Assembly (NCBI GenBank): GCA_042408875.1
Contig: JBHOQS010000022.1
Location: forward strand, 310,001-374,000
Direction of reading: 5' to 3'
From: JBHOQS01 sp042408875
GTDB taxonomy: Bacteria > Chloroflexota > UBA11872 > JBHOQS01
Length of the DNA: 64,000 nt
Positions 1 through 8,384 of the stretch are shown here, piece after piece. The notes beneath the pieces were generated by a model. The model was not told the DNA's origin, made no database searches, and saw nothing but the letters and a program-made list of their open reading frames with translations. The translations under genes were made by a program, and so were the position numbers. The stretch's first letter is position 1, and every line of letters starts with the position of its first letter.

Positions 1-1216
1 TACCGGCCTGCGTGAGGTCACCATCACCGACCTACTGGGCCGCGAGCAGGTCGAGGTGGACTTCTCCCTCTGCTCTCACGCCATCGCCGGCAAGCGCGTC
101 ATGGTCACGGGCGCGGCCGGCTCGGTCGGCTCGGAGCTCGCCCGCCAGCTTCTGGCCCTAGCCCCGGCTGAGCTTCTTCTACTGGATAACAATGAGAGCG
201 GGCTGCACGACCTGAGCCTGGAGCTGGCAGCCCAGCCGAATGGCCGCTGCGTGCGCCAGGTGCTGGCTGACGTCACTGTGGAGCCGCGCTTAGAGCGTGT
301 GTTCGCCCTGCACCGCCCCGAGGTGATCTTCCACGCCGCTGCTTACAAGCACCTGCCCATCCTCGAGGAGTACCCGGAGGAAGCTGTGCGGGTGAACATT
401 GGCGGCACCTATAACCTGTGCCGGCTGGCGGCGCGCCACGGCGCAGAGCGGTTCGTGCTGGTCTCCACCGACAAGGCGGTGCGGCCCACCAGCGTCTACG
501 GCGCCAGCAAGCGCGTGTGCGAGTTGCTGGTGCAGGCCATGGCCCGCTGCTCTCGTACGGTGTTCTGCGCCGTGCGCTTCGGCAACGTGATCGGCAGCCG
601 TGGGTCGGTGGTGCCGACGTTCCTAAAGCAAATCGAGGCCGGAGGCCCGGTGACGATTACCCACCCGGATAGCACGCGCTACTTCATGACCATCCCGGAG
701 GCAGCGAGCCTGGTGATCCAGGCAGCCGCCTTTGCTCGGACCGGCGAGGTGTACATGCTGGATATGGGCGAGCAGGTGCGGATCCAGGACCTCGCCCTGA
801 AGATGCTGCGACTGAAAGGGCTGCGCCCCGGCGTGGACATTCAGATCGAGTACGTGGGCCTGCGCCCGGGCGAGAAGCTGCACGAAGAGCTGACGCTGGG
901 GAGTGAGCGCATCGGGCCCACGCGCCATCCCAAGATCTTTCTGCTTACCCCGGCGCCAACCGCGCCTGATTTCGATAGCCTGCTGGCCGGGGTGCAGGCG
1001 CTGCTGGCCGCGCAGCCGGTGGAGAGCGGTGCGCAGCTCACTGCCCGACTGGCAGCGCTCCTATCGCACGCCGGGCCGGACGAGGCGCAGGGCCTGGAGG
1101 TGTCCCTTGCAGGCGCTGCGCAGACCGCAGCGACGGAGAGCACCCTGGATACCACAGGCACGCGCGGGCGAAGCGGGCGGGTCGTGCCCGCGGCAGGCGG
1201 ATCCACTGGTCTCTGA
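1..1216 (+). CDS. CapD/FlaA1-type nucleotide-sugar 4,6-dehydratase (5' partial)
   Basis: The reading frame is open from base 2, and the residues before the first internal GTG (56) read as the usual family lead-in (DLLGREQVEVD). The gene therefore starts outside the window and only its C-terminal part, about 404 residues, is visible. The visible part is a Rossmann extended-SDR domain: TGAAGSVGSELARQ for NAD(P) binding, HAAAYKHLPILE, the active-site stretch STDKAVRPTSVYGASKR with Tyr and Lys, RFGNVIGSRGSVVP and LRPGEKLHEEL. In the family this acts on UDP-GlcNAc-type sugars for polysaccharide or glycan synthesis. The full-length family usually has N-terminal membrane helices, which would lie upstream. 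The last 60 residues are low-complexity and not conserved. Confidence 0.93.
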   Translation, partial: TGLREVTITDLLGREQVEVDFSLCSHAIAGKRVMVTGAAGSVGSELARQLLALAPAELLLLDNNESGLHDLSLELAAQPNGRCVRQVLADVTVEPRLERVFALHRPEVIFHAAAYKHLPILEEYPEEAVRVNIGGTYNLCRLAARHGAERFVLVSTDKAVRPTSVYGASKRVCELLVQAMARCSRTVFCAVRFGNVIGSRGSVVPTFLKQIEAGGPVTITHPDSTRYFMTIPEAASLVIQAAAFARTGEVYMLDMGEQVRIQDLALKMLRLKGLRPGVDIQIEYVGLRPGEKLHEELTLGSERIGPTRHPKIFLLTPAPTAPDFDSLLAGVQALLAAQPVESGAQLTARLAALLSHAGPDEAQGLEVSLAGAAQTAATESTLDTTGTRGRSGRVVPAAGGSTGL

Positions 1217-1310
1217 TCGCCGCGGATGGGCAACGTGCGGCGCCAGCCATGCTCCCTCTGCCGTTGTCGTTCTCACCCCGACGTGTCTTCCTCGTCAGGC
1301 TGCTCACCCT

Positions 1311-1342
1311 GAAGTGTCCTATCCCGGAAGTGTCCCATCCCG
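1311..1342. repeat. 16-bp tandem duplication in convergent gap
   Basis: Two adjacent units GAAGTGTCCYATCCCG (15 of 16 identical) lie between the converging dehydratase and alpha/beta hydrolase genes, ending 4 bp from the hydrolase stop codon. Confidence 0.8.
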
Positions 1343-1346
1343 AAGG

Positions 1347-2330
1347 TCACGCTTCGGCGTTCGCCAGGTATCTCTCGAAGAACTGCAGGATACGCTGCTG
1401 TTCCTCGGCGCCTCCGCTCTGAAGGTGCCCGCCGCGCTCGCGGATCCACACGGTGGCGTGGGGATGGTCACGAAGCGCCGCCTGCAAACGGTACGCATGC
1501 TGCACGGCCACAAGCGGGTCGTCGCGGCTGGCAAGCAGTAAGAGAGGCGTATGCGCGCCCCGCACAGCGAGCTCCGGCGCGATCTCTTCAGCGATGACCC
1601 CGTAGAAGAGCCGGCCCCACAGCTTGGTGAGCATAGTGAGCGGCCGGCTGAGCACGGCCATGCGGCCGTAGTAGGTCTCACCCATGGCGTCGAGGTTGGC
1701 CCAAGGGGAGTCAGCCACCACAGCGCTGAGGGCTGACGTCTCCGGCAGGGTCAGGAGGGCTACCGCAGCACCGAACGAAACGCCCACGAGCCCGATGCGG
1801 CGGTACCCGCGTTGCTGGAGCGCCTCGATCGCGGCCAGGACATCCTTGCGTTCATGATAACCGAAGCTGACGAAGTTCCCCTCACTCTGCCCCATGGCCC
1901 GGAAGTCGAGGAAGAGCAGGTGGTAGCGGCCGTAGAGAAAGCTCGCCCAGCCCAGCAGGGTGCCCTTGTTCGCTGGATAGCCGTGTAACAGAATGATCGC
2001 CTGTTCCACTGGCTCCCGGGCGGGCACGAACCACGCGGCCAGGCGCAGCCCATCGCTGGTGGTGATCTGGAGCTCTTCGTAGGGCCATCCCAGGGCGTGC
2101 GGCGTGATGCTGGACTGTGCGCGGGGAGGATGGGTCGCTTGCCAGAAACTCAGCAAGCTGAAGCACACCACGCCGAGGGCGATCCCCAGCACAGCAGCGA
2201 TGACCCTGCCCACCATGCGCGGCCAACGCCTGCGGGCGCTGCCAGATGATCGGCCGTGAGCGGCGTGTTGCTGTTGCGCCAGGTCCTCACGGAGCGGTGA
2301 GATGTGCGGTGGGCACCGAGGTGCTTGCAT
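1347..2330 (-). CDS. Membrane-anchored alpha/beta hydrolase
   Basis: A 327-residue serine hydrolase. A basic N-terminus is followed by one hydrophobic helix (about residues 40-63), so the enzyme is probably anchored with the catalytic domain outside. Fold markers are LLHGYPANKG (oxyanion region, about 114-123), the nucleophile elbow GVSFG (183-187, Ser185), the acid in ASRDDPL (Asp270/271) and the histidine in RGGHLQ (His302). It resembles the BAAT/YqkD-like alpha/beta hydrolases; the substrate is unknown. Start 2330 is chosen because a promoter-like element lies just upstream at 2361-2388, giving a leader of about 25 nt; a later start at 2216 (just before the helix) is possible. Monocistronic and convergent with the dehydratase. 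Confidence 0.85.
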   Translation of the reverse strand: MQAPRCPPHISPLREDLAQQQHAAHGRSSGSARRRWPRMVGRVIAAVLGIALGVVCFSLLSFWQATHPPRAQSSITPHALGWPYEELQITTSDGLRLAAWFVPAREPVEQAIILLHGYPANKGTLLGWASFLYGRYHLLFLDFRAMGQSEGNFVSFGYHERKDVLAAIEALQQRGYRRIGLVGVSFGAAVALLTLPETSALSAVVADSPWANLDAMGETYYGRMAVLSRPLTMLTKLWGRLFYGVIAEEIAPELAVRGAHTPLLLLASRDDPLVAVQHAYRLQAALRDHPHATVWIRERGGHLQSGGAEEQQRILQFFERYLANAEA

Positions 2331-2360
2331 ACTGGCTCTTCGTTCTCCTGCATGCGCGCC

Positions 2361-2388
2361 ATTGTACAGTATGGGCGCTCTCTGTCGA
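2361..2388 (-). promoter_or_regulatory. Putative promoter for the alpha/beta hydrolase
   Basis: On the minus strand TCGACA is followed after 16 bp by TACAAT, about 30 bp before the ATG at 2330. Only seen by eye; the spacing is one short of ideal. Confidence 0.45.
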
Positions 2389-2587
2389 GCCCCGGTCGCA
2401 CCCGGGAGCGCGCCGGCGGATCATGCAGAGGGTAGCGCCTATGGAGAGAATACTAGCCGACACGGATGCATTCCTGGCGCGCAAGGGTATGTCTGGATAC
2501 CACACATTCCGCTTCTTTGTAGGCTGCAACATGGTGTGGTACTATCCCAGCGTGCGCATTAGAACCGCTCGTAAACTAGATCAAGCC

Positions 2588-2609
2588 GGATAAAGCCAGG
2601 ATAAGGCCA
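2588..2609. repeat. 11-bp tandem duplication
   Basis: GGATAAAGCCA followed immediately by GGATAAGGCCA, in the AT-richer leader of the sugar isomerase-like gene. Confidence 0.7.
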
Positions 2610-2662
2610 GCTAAAACTATAAGACCAATGAAAGACGAATCGAAAACCAAAGGAGCAAGCAC

Positions 2663-3484
2663 GTGCGCGCTGAGGAATTCTTCGACCGGTATGCTGTCTC
2701 GACCTGGCTATTCGGGCGCCAGCCGCTGGAGGAGGCCTTGCGCCGCATCGCTGATGCCGGGTTCCGCTGGGTGGAGATCTGGGCGGATGGCTTTCACCTT
2801 GATCCACGCCAGGAGGCCGATCTGGATGGGCTGCGCCGGCTCCTGGACCAGCTCGGCTTGCGCGTGCACTCGGTGCATACACCGTTCAGCGGTCTGAACC
2901 TGGGCCATCCTGTGCAGGGCGACCGCGAGTTGTGGCGCCGGCTGATCGGTGAGTCGATCCGGCAGGCCGGGGCGCTAGGGGCTGTGGCGGCTGTCGTCCA
3001 TCCATCCGGACATCGTGAGCCACTGCCGGACGAGCTACACGCTGCCTCTCGTCACGCCGTGCTCGACCTCGTCGCCGAGCTCGTGGAGATCGCCGCGCAG
3101 AGTGGCACGCAGGTCGCCCTGGAGAACATGATCGACTATGGCTACTGGCGCTACGGACGGTCGCTGGCTGAGCTCAGCGCCGATTTCCCCGACCCGCGGA
3201 TCGGCTTCTGTCTCGACACCGGCCACGCCGTCATCAACGGGTTAGATCCTGTGGAGGAGATCCGCGCGGCTGGCCCTCGCCTCATCTCCATTCACGCGGC
3301 CAACAACGACGGCCGGAGCGACCTGCACTACCCGCCCACCGAAGGTGTGCTCGACTGGGTACGTGTCGAGGCGGCGCTGCGCGATGCCGGGTACGCAGGG
3401 AAGCTTGTGCTTGAGACCGCCGGCCGCGGCGAACCTGCCGCCATGCTGGAGCGCCTGAGCAGGCTCTGGCAAGAGCTGCCGTAG
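2663..3484 (+). CDS. Sugar phosphate isomerase/epimerase-like TIM-barrel protein
   Basis: A 273-residue protein of the AP-endonuclease-2 / xylose-isomerase-like TIM-barrel superfamily. Candidate metal ligands sit where the family has them: VEIW near the N-terminus, LENM (Glu, strand 5), CLDTGHAV (Asp and His), SIHAANNDG (His) and LVLETAG (Glu). Family members isomerise or epimerise sugars or inositols, but sequence alone does not give the substrate, and the neighbours are not a sugar operon. Start is GTG 2663, preceded at 2649-2655 by AAAGGAG with 7-bp spacing, better than any upstream start. The leader is AT-rich and carries the small repeat at 2588. Confidence 0.85.
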   Translation: MRAEEFFDRYAVSTWLFGRQPLEEALRRIADAGFRWVEIWADGFHLDPRQEADLDGLRRLLDQLGLRVHSVHTPFSGLNLGHPVQGDRELWRRLIGESIRQAGALGAVAAVVHPSGHREPLPDELHAASRHAVLDLVAELVEIAAQSGTQVALENMIDYGYWRYGRSLAELSADFPDPRIGFCLDTGHAVINGLDPVEEIRAAGPRLISIHAANNDGRSDLHYPPTEGVLDWVRVEAALRDAGYAGKLVLETAGRGEPAAMLERLSRLWQELP

Positions 3485-3724
3485 CGGCTCCAGGATGACC
3501 CATCGAGCGTGGGAAAGAGGTCCTGCTGCAATGGCTGCGCACCCACCTTCCTGGTTCTAGAAGTACCGCTGCCGTGTCTCCGGTGCACGCGGCCCGTAGA
3601 ATGCAATCTGGAGACGAACGTCTTCGTCTAAGCTGTGTCCCAACGTCGCGATGCCCCGGGATTACCGGTTCCCGGAGAGGAGCGCGCCGCACGCGCCAGG
3701 TACTGCTCAGGAGGCTGCTCGAGT

Positions 3725-4849
3725 ATGGTACGGTGGCTGATCTTCCTGCTTCTCATGCTCTTGCCGCTGTCCCCGGTCTTCGCCGACGAGGCCCCGCCCG
3801 ACGAGGGAATGCCACCCGCCGAGGAGATGCCGCCGCCCGAGGAGATGCCACCGGCACAGCCGACGCCGGTCCCGAACGGCCTGCCGCCGGGCACGGTGGT
3901 GGCGCTCAAAGGCACGCCGCATCTCTGGTTCGCCGACGAGCTCGGAGTGCTGCACTGGGCCGGCGATGGCCGGGCCCTGGAGGGGCATCCCGTCTCCTGG
4001 GAGGTCCGGCGCGAGGTGACGCTTCCTGAGCTACAGGCGCTGCCCCGTGGCGAGCCGTGGCTCTCGCTCGCTCTTCTCAAGGATGGCAACCCGATCTATC
4101 TCCCCAAGTGGGAGCCTAGTGATACCGTCCCGCAGCTCCTGCGCATTCCTACCCTGGCTGACCTCGAGCTCTTCGGCGTGAACAGCAGCAACTTCTGGAC
4201 GTTCGTGCTCGAGCGACCTGAATGGGAGCGTCGCTTCCGCATGTCTGCAGCAGCGCTCCTGCGTGGTGAGCTTCCCTCGGCGTTCAGCGGAGCCATCTTA
4301 TTGACCGACAGCTTCGACAACCCTGCCGCCGGGGTGCTGCCGCGCACGTCGGACAATTCGGCGCGTTACACCCTGGCCTACGAGAACGGAGAGTATGCTG
4401 TCCGCCAGGTTGATCCCGCTGCGGCGGTGGTGGTCACGCTGCCCGGGCAGTACAGCGGAGCCACGCTGGCCGTCGACGCGCGGATCGCTAGCCTGCCGGT
4501 GGAGCGGTACCTCGACTTCGGCTGTATGTCCAACGGGGCGACGGGCTATCGTGTCGAGCTCTACCCGCAGGAGAGCAAGGTCCGGCTGCTGCGCCAGGAT
4601 GGCCGGACGTCAGTGGCGCTGGTCGACTGGCAGTTCTGGGCGGCCATCAAGCGCGGCAATGCAGTCAATCGTATCGAGCTGAGCTGCGCCGACGCGGTCA
4701 TCGCCATAACAGTGAACGGGCAGCGCCTGATCACCTTCCCGGATGGAACGTATCGGAACGGGGCGATGTGGTTCGGTGTGCATACGGCACCAAACAGCGG
4801 CGTCGTTGCTGACGTGCGATACGACAATCTCGTGCTCTCACAGCGCTAG
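3725..4849 (+). CDS. Secreted protein with acidic Pro-rich linker and lectin-like C-terminal domain
   Basis: The frame opens at 3635, but ATG 3725 is preferred: it gives a clean Sec signal peptide (MVRWLIFLLLMLLPL, cleavage after VFA) and has CAGGAGG at 3708-3714. The mature protein (about 350 residues) begins with a Pro/Glu/Met-rich linker of four near-repeats (for example PPAEEMPPPEEMPP), then a domain starting PPGTVVALKGTPHLWF. Its last 170 residues look like a jelly-roll, LamG-like fold (LLTDSFDNPAAG near the start and AMWFGVHTAP near the end), as in proteins that bind carbohydrate. I do not recognise a named family. Probably exported and held near the cell surface; function unknown. Confidence 0.75.
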   Translation: MVRWLIFLLLMLLPLSPVFADEAPPDEGMPPAEEMPPPEEMPPAQPTPVPNGLPPGTVVALKGTPHLWFADELGVLHWAGDGRALEGHPVSWEVRREVTLPELQALPRGEPWLSLALLKDGNPIYLPKWEPSDTVPQLLRIPTLADLELFGVNSSNFWTFVLERPEWERRFRMSAAALLRGELPSAFSGAILLTDSFDNPAAGVLPRTSDNSARYTLAYENGEYAVRQVDPAAAVVVTLPGQYSGATLAVDARIASLPVERYLDFGCMSNGATGYRVELYPQESKVRLLRQDGRTSVALVDWQFWAAIKRGNAVNRIELSCADAVIAITVNGQRLITFPDGTYRNGAMWFGVHTAPNSGVVADVRYDNLVLSQR

Positions 4850-5135
4850 GCCGCCACAGAGGACACCCCCGACCTGGGGTTGTCGCACGTTCTCGGTCGC
4901 GACAGCCCCAGGTCAGCCGGCCGGCGGCGGAGGAGGGCGGTGGGACTGTCTCGGGCCAGGCGTGGTGTCGCGCTGCAGCCGCTTGCCCGAGCCAGTGCCA
5001 GCCCGCTCTGGCAGCTCGTGGGCGCCGCCCACTCGAAAGAGCAAATTCCTCTTCTTTTCTTTATCTTCTCTTCTTTTCTTTATCTTCTATGAAGAAACAT
5101 GAGTACCTCGCGGAGGCCGCCGCGCCTCGGCAGCT
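4850..5135. other. Non-coding stretch with a polypyrimidine tandem repeat
   Basis: No supported gene. The right half turns from GC-rich to pyrimidine-rich and holds the perfect 19-bp duplication at 5049-5086. No terminator with a T-tract was recognised after the secreted-protein gene. Confidence 0.6.
5049..5086. repeat. Perfect 19-bp tandem duplication, polypyrimidine
   Basis: The unit CTCTTCTTTTCTTTATCTT occurs twice head to tail with no mismatch, 50 bp before the PIN-domain remnant. Confidence 0.9.
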
Positions 5136-5460
5136 ATGAGGAACCAGCAGCGCACGGACCAGTGGTCAGCCCGTCCGCGTTGGGTGTTTCTGGATGCCTC
5201 AGTCTATCTGGCCCTGGTCAACAATAACAACGTCTAGCACCAGCAGGCCCGTACGTGCTGGCAGCGACTCACTGACAAGCACTGGTACACTGCCACCACG
5301 AACTTCGTCGTTACTGACCAGTATGGCTGGACGATCCTAACGCCCTCAGCGCCGATGCGCGAAACATCGAAACGGCTGGGGTTCGTCGCTCGATCCTCAT
5401 GGGTGATCTTCTCTCTGCCATGCGGGTATCCCCACGCCTTTATGCTTTCCCGACCATACT
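5136..5460 (+). pseudogene. Degraded PIN-domain (VapC-like) gene
   Basis: From ATG 5136 the frame reads WVFLDASVYLALVNNNNV, then an in-frame TAG at 5235-5237, then HQQARTCWQRLTDKHW and TTNFVVTDQY. This is the start of a PIN ribonuclease domain: VFLD with the first catalytic Asp, the H-x2-A helix, and TTNFVVTE with the Glu here Asp. After this the middle of the domain is missing and the remaining codons to about 5460 only weakly resemble the C-terminal helices. One nonsense codon plus the loss of roughly 50 residues make it a dead gene. No antitoxin gene is recognisable beside it. Confidence 0.7.
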
Positions 5461-5503
5461 CATACAACGCGTCCGTTATAATTTTCAGATTCGCAATGCG
5501 CTA

Positions 5504-5523
5504 ATTTATAATGAATTATAAAT
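5504..5523. repeat. AT-rich palindrome over the pilin stop codon
   Basis: ATTTATAAT and ATTATAAAT are perfect 9-bp arms around GA, and the stop codon of the Flp pilin gene (minus strand, 5506-5508) lies inside. It may act in 3'-end formation; there is no convincing T-tract. Confidence 0.5.
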
Positions 5524-5655
5524 CGAGCTGAAGATCGATCCAATCTGTGGGCCAAGCAATGCCAGGATCACAATTACTACAATCGAGACCAAAAACAGGA
5601 TCAAGGCGTACTCGACCAGCCCTTGCCCGTCTTGTTGCTTTACCACCGGCCCCAT
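5506..5655 (-). CDS. Flp/Fap-type pilin (class IV prepilin)
   Basis: A 49-residue product from ATG 5655, which has GGAGG 9-13 bp upstream; the frame is open further upstream but without family character. The sequence QQDGQGLVEYALILFLVSIV has the Flp signature: a short basic leader, Gly, then x4-Glu-Tyr-Ala and a single hydrophobic helix to the C-terminus (FSSIYNSL). Flp pilins are processed by a TadV-type peptidase and assembled by the tad apparatus into adhesive pili. No tad genes are in this window, so this is an orphan copy and the assembly genes must be elsewhere if it is used. Confidence 0.85.
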   Translation of the reverse strand: MGPVVKQQDGQGLVEYALILFLVSIVVIVILALLGPQIGSIFSSIYNSL

Positions 5656-5733
5656 CACACTGCCTCCCTGGTGACCTGCACATCGCTCGAGGCAGGGAGC
5701 GGATCGCCTGCCCTGAGCGATGCTATCCTCCAA

Positions 5734-6130
5734 GCGCTTCGAACCCTTCCTAAGGCCCGGAGCCCTGGTGGGAACTTCAGCACTACAAGCATTCTAGCCG
5801 GTGTGAAAAAGACCGGTGGTAATTACGGACAAACAGCGGAAGCGGCCTAGGCAGCCCAGTACCCGATCCAGGGGCGCGCCTTAGGAGCAGAGGCACACGT
5901 ACACCGCACGCTGTATGCGCACGCGGGGAGACCGGCCAGATGGGGCAGACGCGAAGTACCGGGCGCTAGGACACAGTCAGGCCGCCGTCCTGCGCCAGAA
6001 GGTCCAGGAGTGCTACAGGAGCTATACAGCGGAGACCTCGCAGAACGCGCACTGCGGCGCGTAGAGTTCCGCTCTGCAGCGCTGCCGGAGAGATGTTCCA
6101 CCGCTCAGCCCGGCGCGGCCGGGCTGGGGT
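5734..6130. other. Non-coding stretch, no feature recognised
   Basis: Open frames here are short and without family character. Nothing beyond the pilin leader and the 3' side of the GYD gene can be supported. Confidence 0.6.
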
Positions 6131-6424
6131 TCAGGAGACCTTTTGCAGAATGCGCTCCATGTCAGGCACACTGTAGGCACGCAGCGTCTCCGTGCGGAGA
6201 TTGCCTGCCATGCCCAGACGCAGCAGGAAGGCCATGGCGCTGTCTTCGTCCGGCCACTCGTGCACTGCCACGACATCGTATGTGCCCTGTGTCCAGTACG
6301 TGGCAGTGATCTTCCCGCCCAACTGCTCTGCCATGGCGCTCGCCTGCCGGTAGCGCTCAACTGTGTCCTTCACCGTTCGGATACCTTGGTCGGTCCATTT
6401 CATGAGCGACACGTACGTCGGCAT
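6131..6424 (-). CDS. GYD domain protein
   Basis: A 97-residue protein matching the GYD family: MPTYVSLMKWTDQGI at the start, the central TYWTQGTYDVVAVHEWPDED with the name-giving Gly-Tyr/Thr-Asp stretch, and a helical end (SVPDMERIL). The fold is ferredoxin-like; members are widespread and mostly uncharacterised, so no function is assigned. The start is supported by GAGGAGG 6 bp upstream and by the promoter at 6508-6536. Monocistronic. Confidence 0.85.
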   Translation of the reverse strand: MPTYVSLMKWTDQGIRTVKDTVERYRQASAMAEQLGGKITATYWTQGTYDVVAVHEWPDEDSAMAFLLRLGMAGNLRTETLRAYSVPDMERILQKVS

Positions 6425-6507
6425 GGGCGGCCTCCTCTGCTACGCGGATCAGCTGTGCGACGCGGACCAAGTGCGGCAGAGTTCCATACTAACAACACGA
6501 CAATTCT

Positions 6508-6536
6508 ACTGTACGAAGCGTCTGCATGCCTGTCAA
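6508..6536 (-). promoter_or_regulatory. Putative sigma-70-type promoter for the GYD gene
   Basis: Minus strand: TTGACA, 17 bp, TACAGT; the start of transcription would be near 6501, leaving a leader of about 77 nt. Confidence 0.6.
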
Positions 6537-6726
6537 TCTGGCACAGATGTGCAGTATTTGTGGGGCTCTGGTCGCTCTGCGCCCGGGCGCGCCGGAACGT
6601 CTGGCCGGAGTATAGAGGGGATAGGGCCGGAGTCGAGAAGGTCCCGCCGTGCTCATGGTAAGATAGTTAAGGTTATTCCAGAGTACGATATGCGAAATCC
6701 ATGCACCTGGCCGGTGAGGAAGAGCT

Positions 6727-7278
6727 GTGGCGGTACGACCAATTGTCGTGTTAGGGAATCCCATCCTGCGGCAGAAAGCGAAGCGGGTGAGCAGGGTGGA
6801 TGAGTCTATTCGGAGCCTGCTCGACGACATGGTGGAGACTATGCACGCCGCGAACGGTATCGGCCTGGCGGCGCCCCAGGTCGGTGTGCCGCTGCGCGTC
6901 ATCGTCGTGGAGTACGAGGACACACGGCTCCAGCTTGTAAACCCTGAGATCATCAAAGTTTCGGAAGAGACCGAGGTGGCCGAGGAGGGGTGCCTGAGCA
7001 TCCCCCATTATTATGGCCCGGTGCGCCGCCACAGCGCCGTCGTGGTGAAGGGGCTTAACCGCAACGGCAAAGAGGTGCGGGTGAAGGCCGATGGCTGGGT
7101 CGCCCGCGTGTTGCAGCACGAGATCGACCATCTCGACGGCGTGCTCTTCATCGATAAGCTTGAAGACCCTTCGGCGTTGCACTACCAGCCGCCTGAGGAG
7201 CAGGCGGAAGGGGCGCGACGGATCGACCGGGCGGAGCAGGCCCAGGTCGCCCGAGCGCTTCAGGAGGCGCGAGCATAG
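6727..7278 (+). CDS. def: Peptide deformylase
   Basis: Removes the formyl group from the N-terminal methionine of nascent proteins. All three metal motifs are intact in the 183-residue product: GIGLAAPQVG (44-53), EEGCLS with metal-binding Cys89, and QHEIDHLDG with His131, Glu132 and His135. The C-terminal 35 residues form a charged helical tail that varies in the family. Start is GTG 6727. fmt follows after 2 bp, so the two formyl-group enzymes are probably co-transcribed. Confidence 0.97.
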   Translation: MAVRPIVVLGNPILRQKAKRVSRVDESIRSLLDDMVETMHAANGIGLAAPQVGVPLRVIVVEYEDTRLQLVNPEIIKVSEETEVAEEGCLSIPHYYGPVRRHSAVVVKGLNRNGKEVRVKADGWVARVLQHEIDHLDGVLFIDKLEDPSALHYQPPEEQAEGARRIDRAEQAQVARALQEARA

Positions 7279-7280
7279 CT

Positions 7281-8240
7281 GTGGCGGTCCGGGCCCGTGT
7301 GCTGTTCATGGGCACCCCGGCTTTCGCCGTCCCCTCGCTGCGTGCGCTGCTCCAGCACCACGAGGTTGTCGCTGTGGTCACACAGCCGGACCGGCCGGCC
7401 GGGCGCGGCGGGAAGCTGACGCCGCCGCCGGTCAAGGTTGTGGCCAAGGAAGCCGGTGTGCCGGTGCTCCAGCCCCGCAGCCTGCGCCGGCCGGAGCTAC
7501 ACGCGCAGCTCGCCTCGTACAACGCCGAGGTCTTCGTCGTCGTGGCGTATGGCCGCATCCTGCCGTCGGAGGTGCTGGCCATTCCGCCGAAGGGCTGCCT
7601 GAACGTGCACGCCTCGCTGCTCCCGCGGTGGCGGGGCGCCGCCCCGATCGCCGCTGCCATCGCTGCCGGAGACCAGGAAACCGGGGTCACGATCATGCTC
7701 ATCGGCGAAGGCCTGGACGACGGGCCGATCCTCGCCATGCGCGCTGAGCCTATCCGGCCGGACGACACCACGGCCACGTTGTCTGAGCGGCTGGCGCACC
7801 TCGGCGCAGAGCTCTTGCTGGAGACCCTGCCCCGCTGGCTTGCCGGTGAGATCACCCCCCAGCCGCAGGACGACAGCCGCGCCACCTATGCCCCCATGCT
7901 CCGCAAGGAGGATGGCCTGCTCGACTTCACCTTGCCGGCGGTAGTGCTGGAGCGACGCTGCCGGGCGTTCACTCCCTGGCCCGGCACATACACGTACTTC
8001 AAGGGCCGCCTGCTCAAGGTGCTGCGCTGTCGCGTGCTCGATGAGGCGGCCGCGGGCCTTCAGTTAGACCAGCGCCAGCCCGGCCTGGTCGTGCAGACCC
8101 CCGAAGGCCCGGCCGTGGTTACCAGTGACGGCTTGCTCCTGCTGGAACAGGTCCAGCTCGAGGGCAAACGCGCGGTCTCTGGCGCCGACTTCGCACGTGG
8201 CTACCGCGACTTCGTGGGAGCTGTTCTCATGCGTATCTAA
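7281..8240 (+). CDS. fmt: Methionyl-tRNA formyltransferase
   Basis: Transfers a formyl group from 10-formyl-THF to Met-tRNA(fMet). The 319-residue length is typical. The formyltransferase domain shows FMGTPAFAVPSL, LTPPPVKVVAKE, and the catalytic set Asn108 and His110 in CLNVHASLLP plus the Asp pair in GLDDGPI (146/147). The C-terminal OB-like domain carries FTPWPGTYT. Start is GTG 7281, 2 bp after the def stop. The stop codon (8238-8240) spans the junction of an 11-bp tandem repeat, so the gene end has been altered by duplication. Confidence 0.97.
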   Translation: MAVRARVLFMGTPAFAVPSLRALLQHHEVVAVVTQPDRPAGRGGKLTPPPVKVVAKEAGVPVLQPRSLRRPELHAQLASYNAEVFVVVAYGRILPSEVLAIPPKGCLNVHASLLPRWRGAAPIAAAIAAGDQETGVTIMLIGEGLDDGPILAMRAEPIRPDDTTATLSERLAHLGAELLLETLPRWLAGEITPQPQDDSRATYAPMLRKEDGLLDFTLPAVVLERRCRAFTPWPGTYTYFKGRLLKVLRCRVLDEAAAGLQLDQRQPGLVVQTPEGPAVVTSDGLLLLEQVQLEGKRAVSGADFARGYRDFVGAVLMRI

Positions 8241-8256
8241 TGCGTATCTAATGCGT
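8229..8256. repeat. 11-bp tandem repeat over the fmt stop codon
   Basis: ATGCGTATCTA occurs twice in tandem (8229-8239, 8240-8250) with a partial third copy ATGCGT. The first junction creates the fmt TAA. Confidence 0.85.
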
Positions 8257-8384
8257 CCTGCGTAAGCGTACCCGCGCCCTAATCCTACGTAATACCCCAT
8301 ACCCTGCCGCTCTTTCAGCGTAGCACGCGCAGCGTGTTCCCTGGCAGCCCGGTCTGGCAGTTCTTCCGCAGCACGCAGTGCGCA

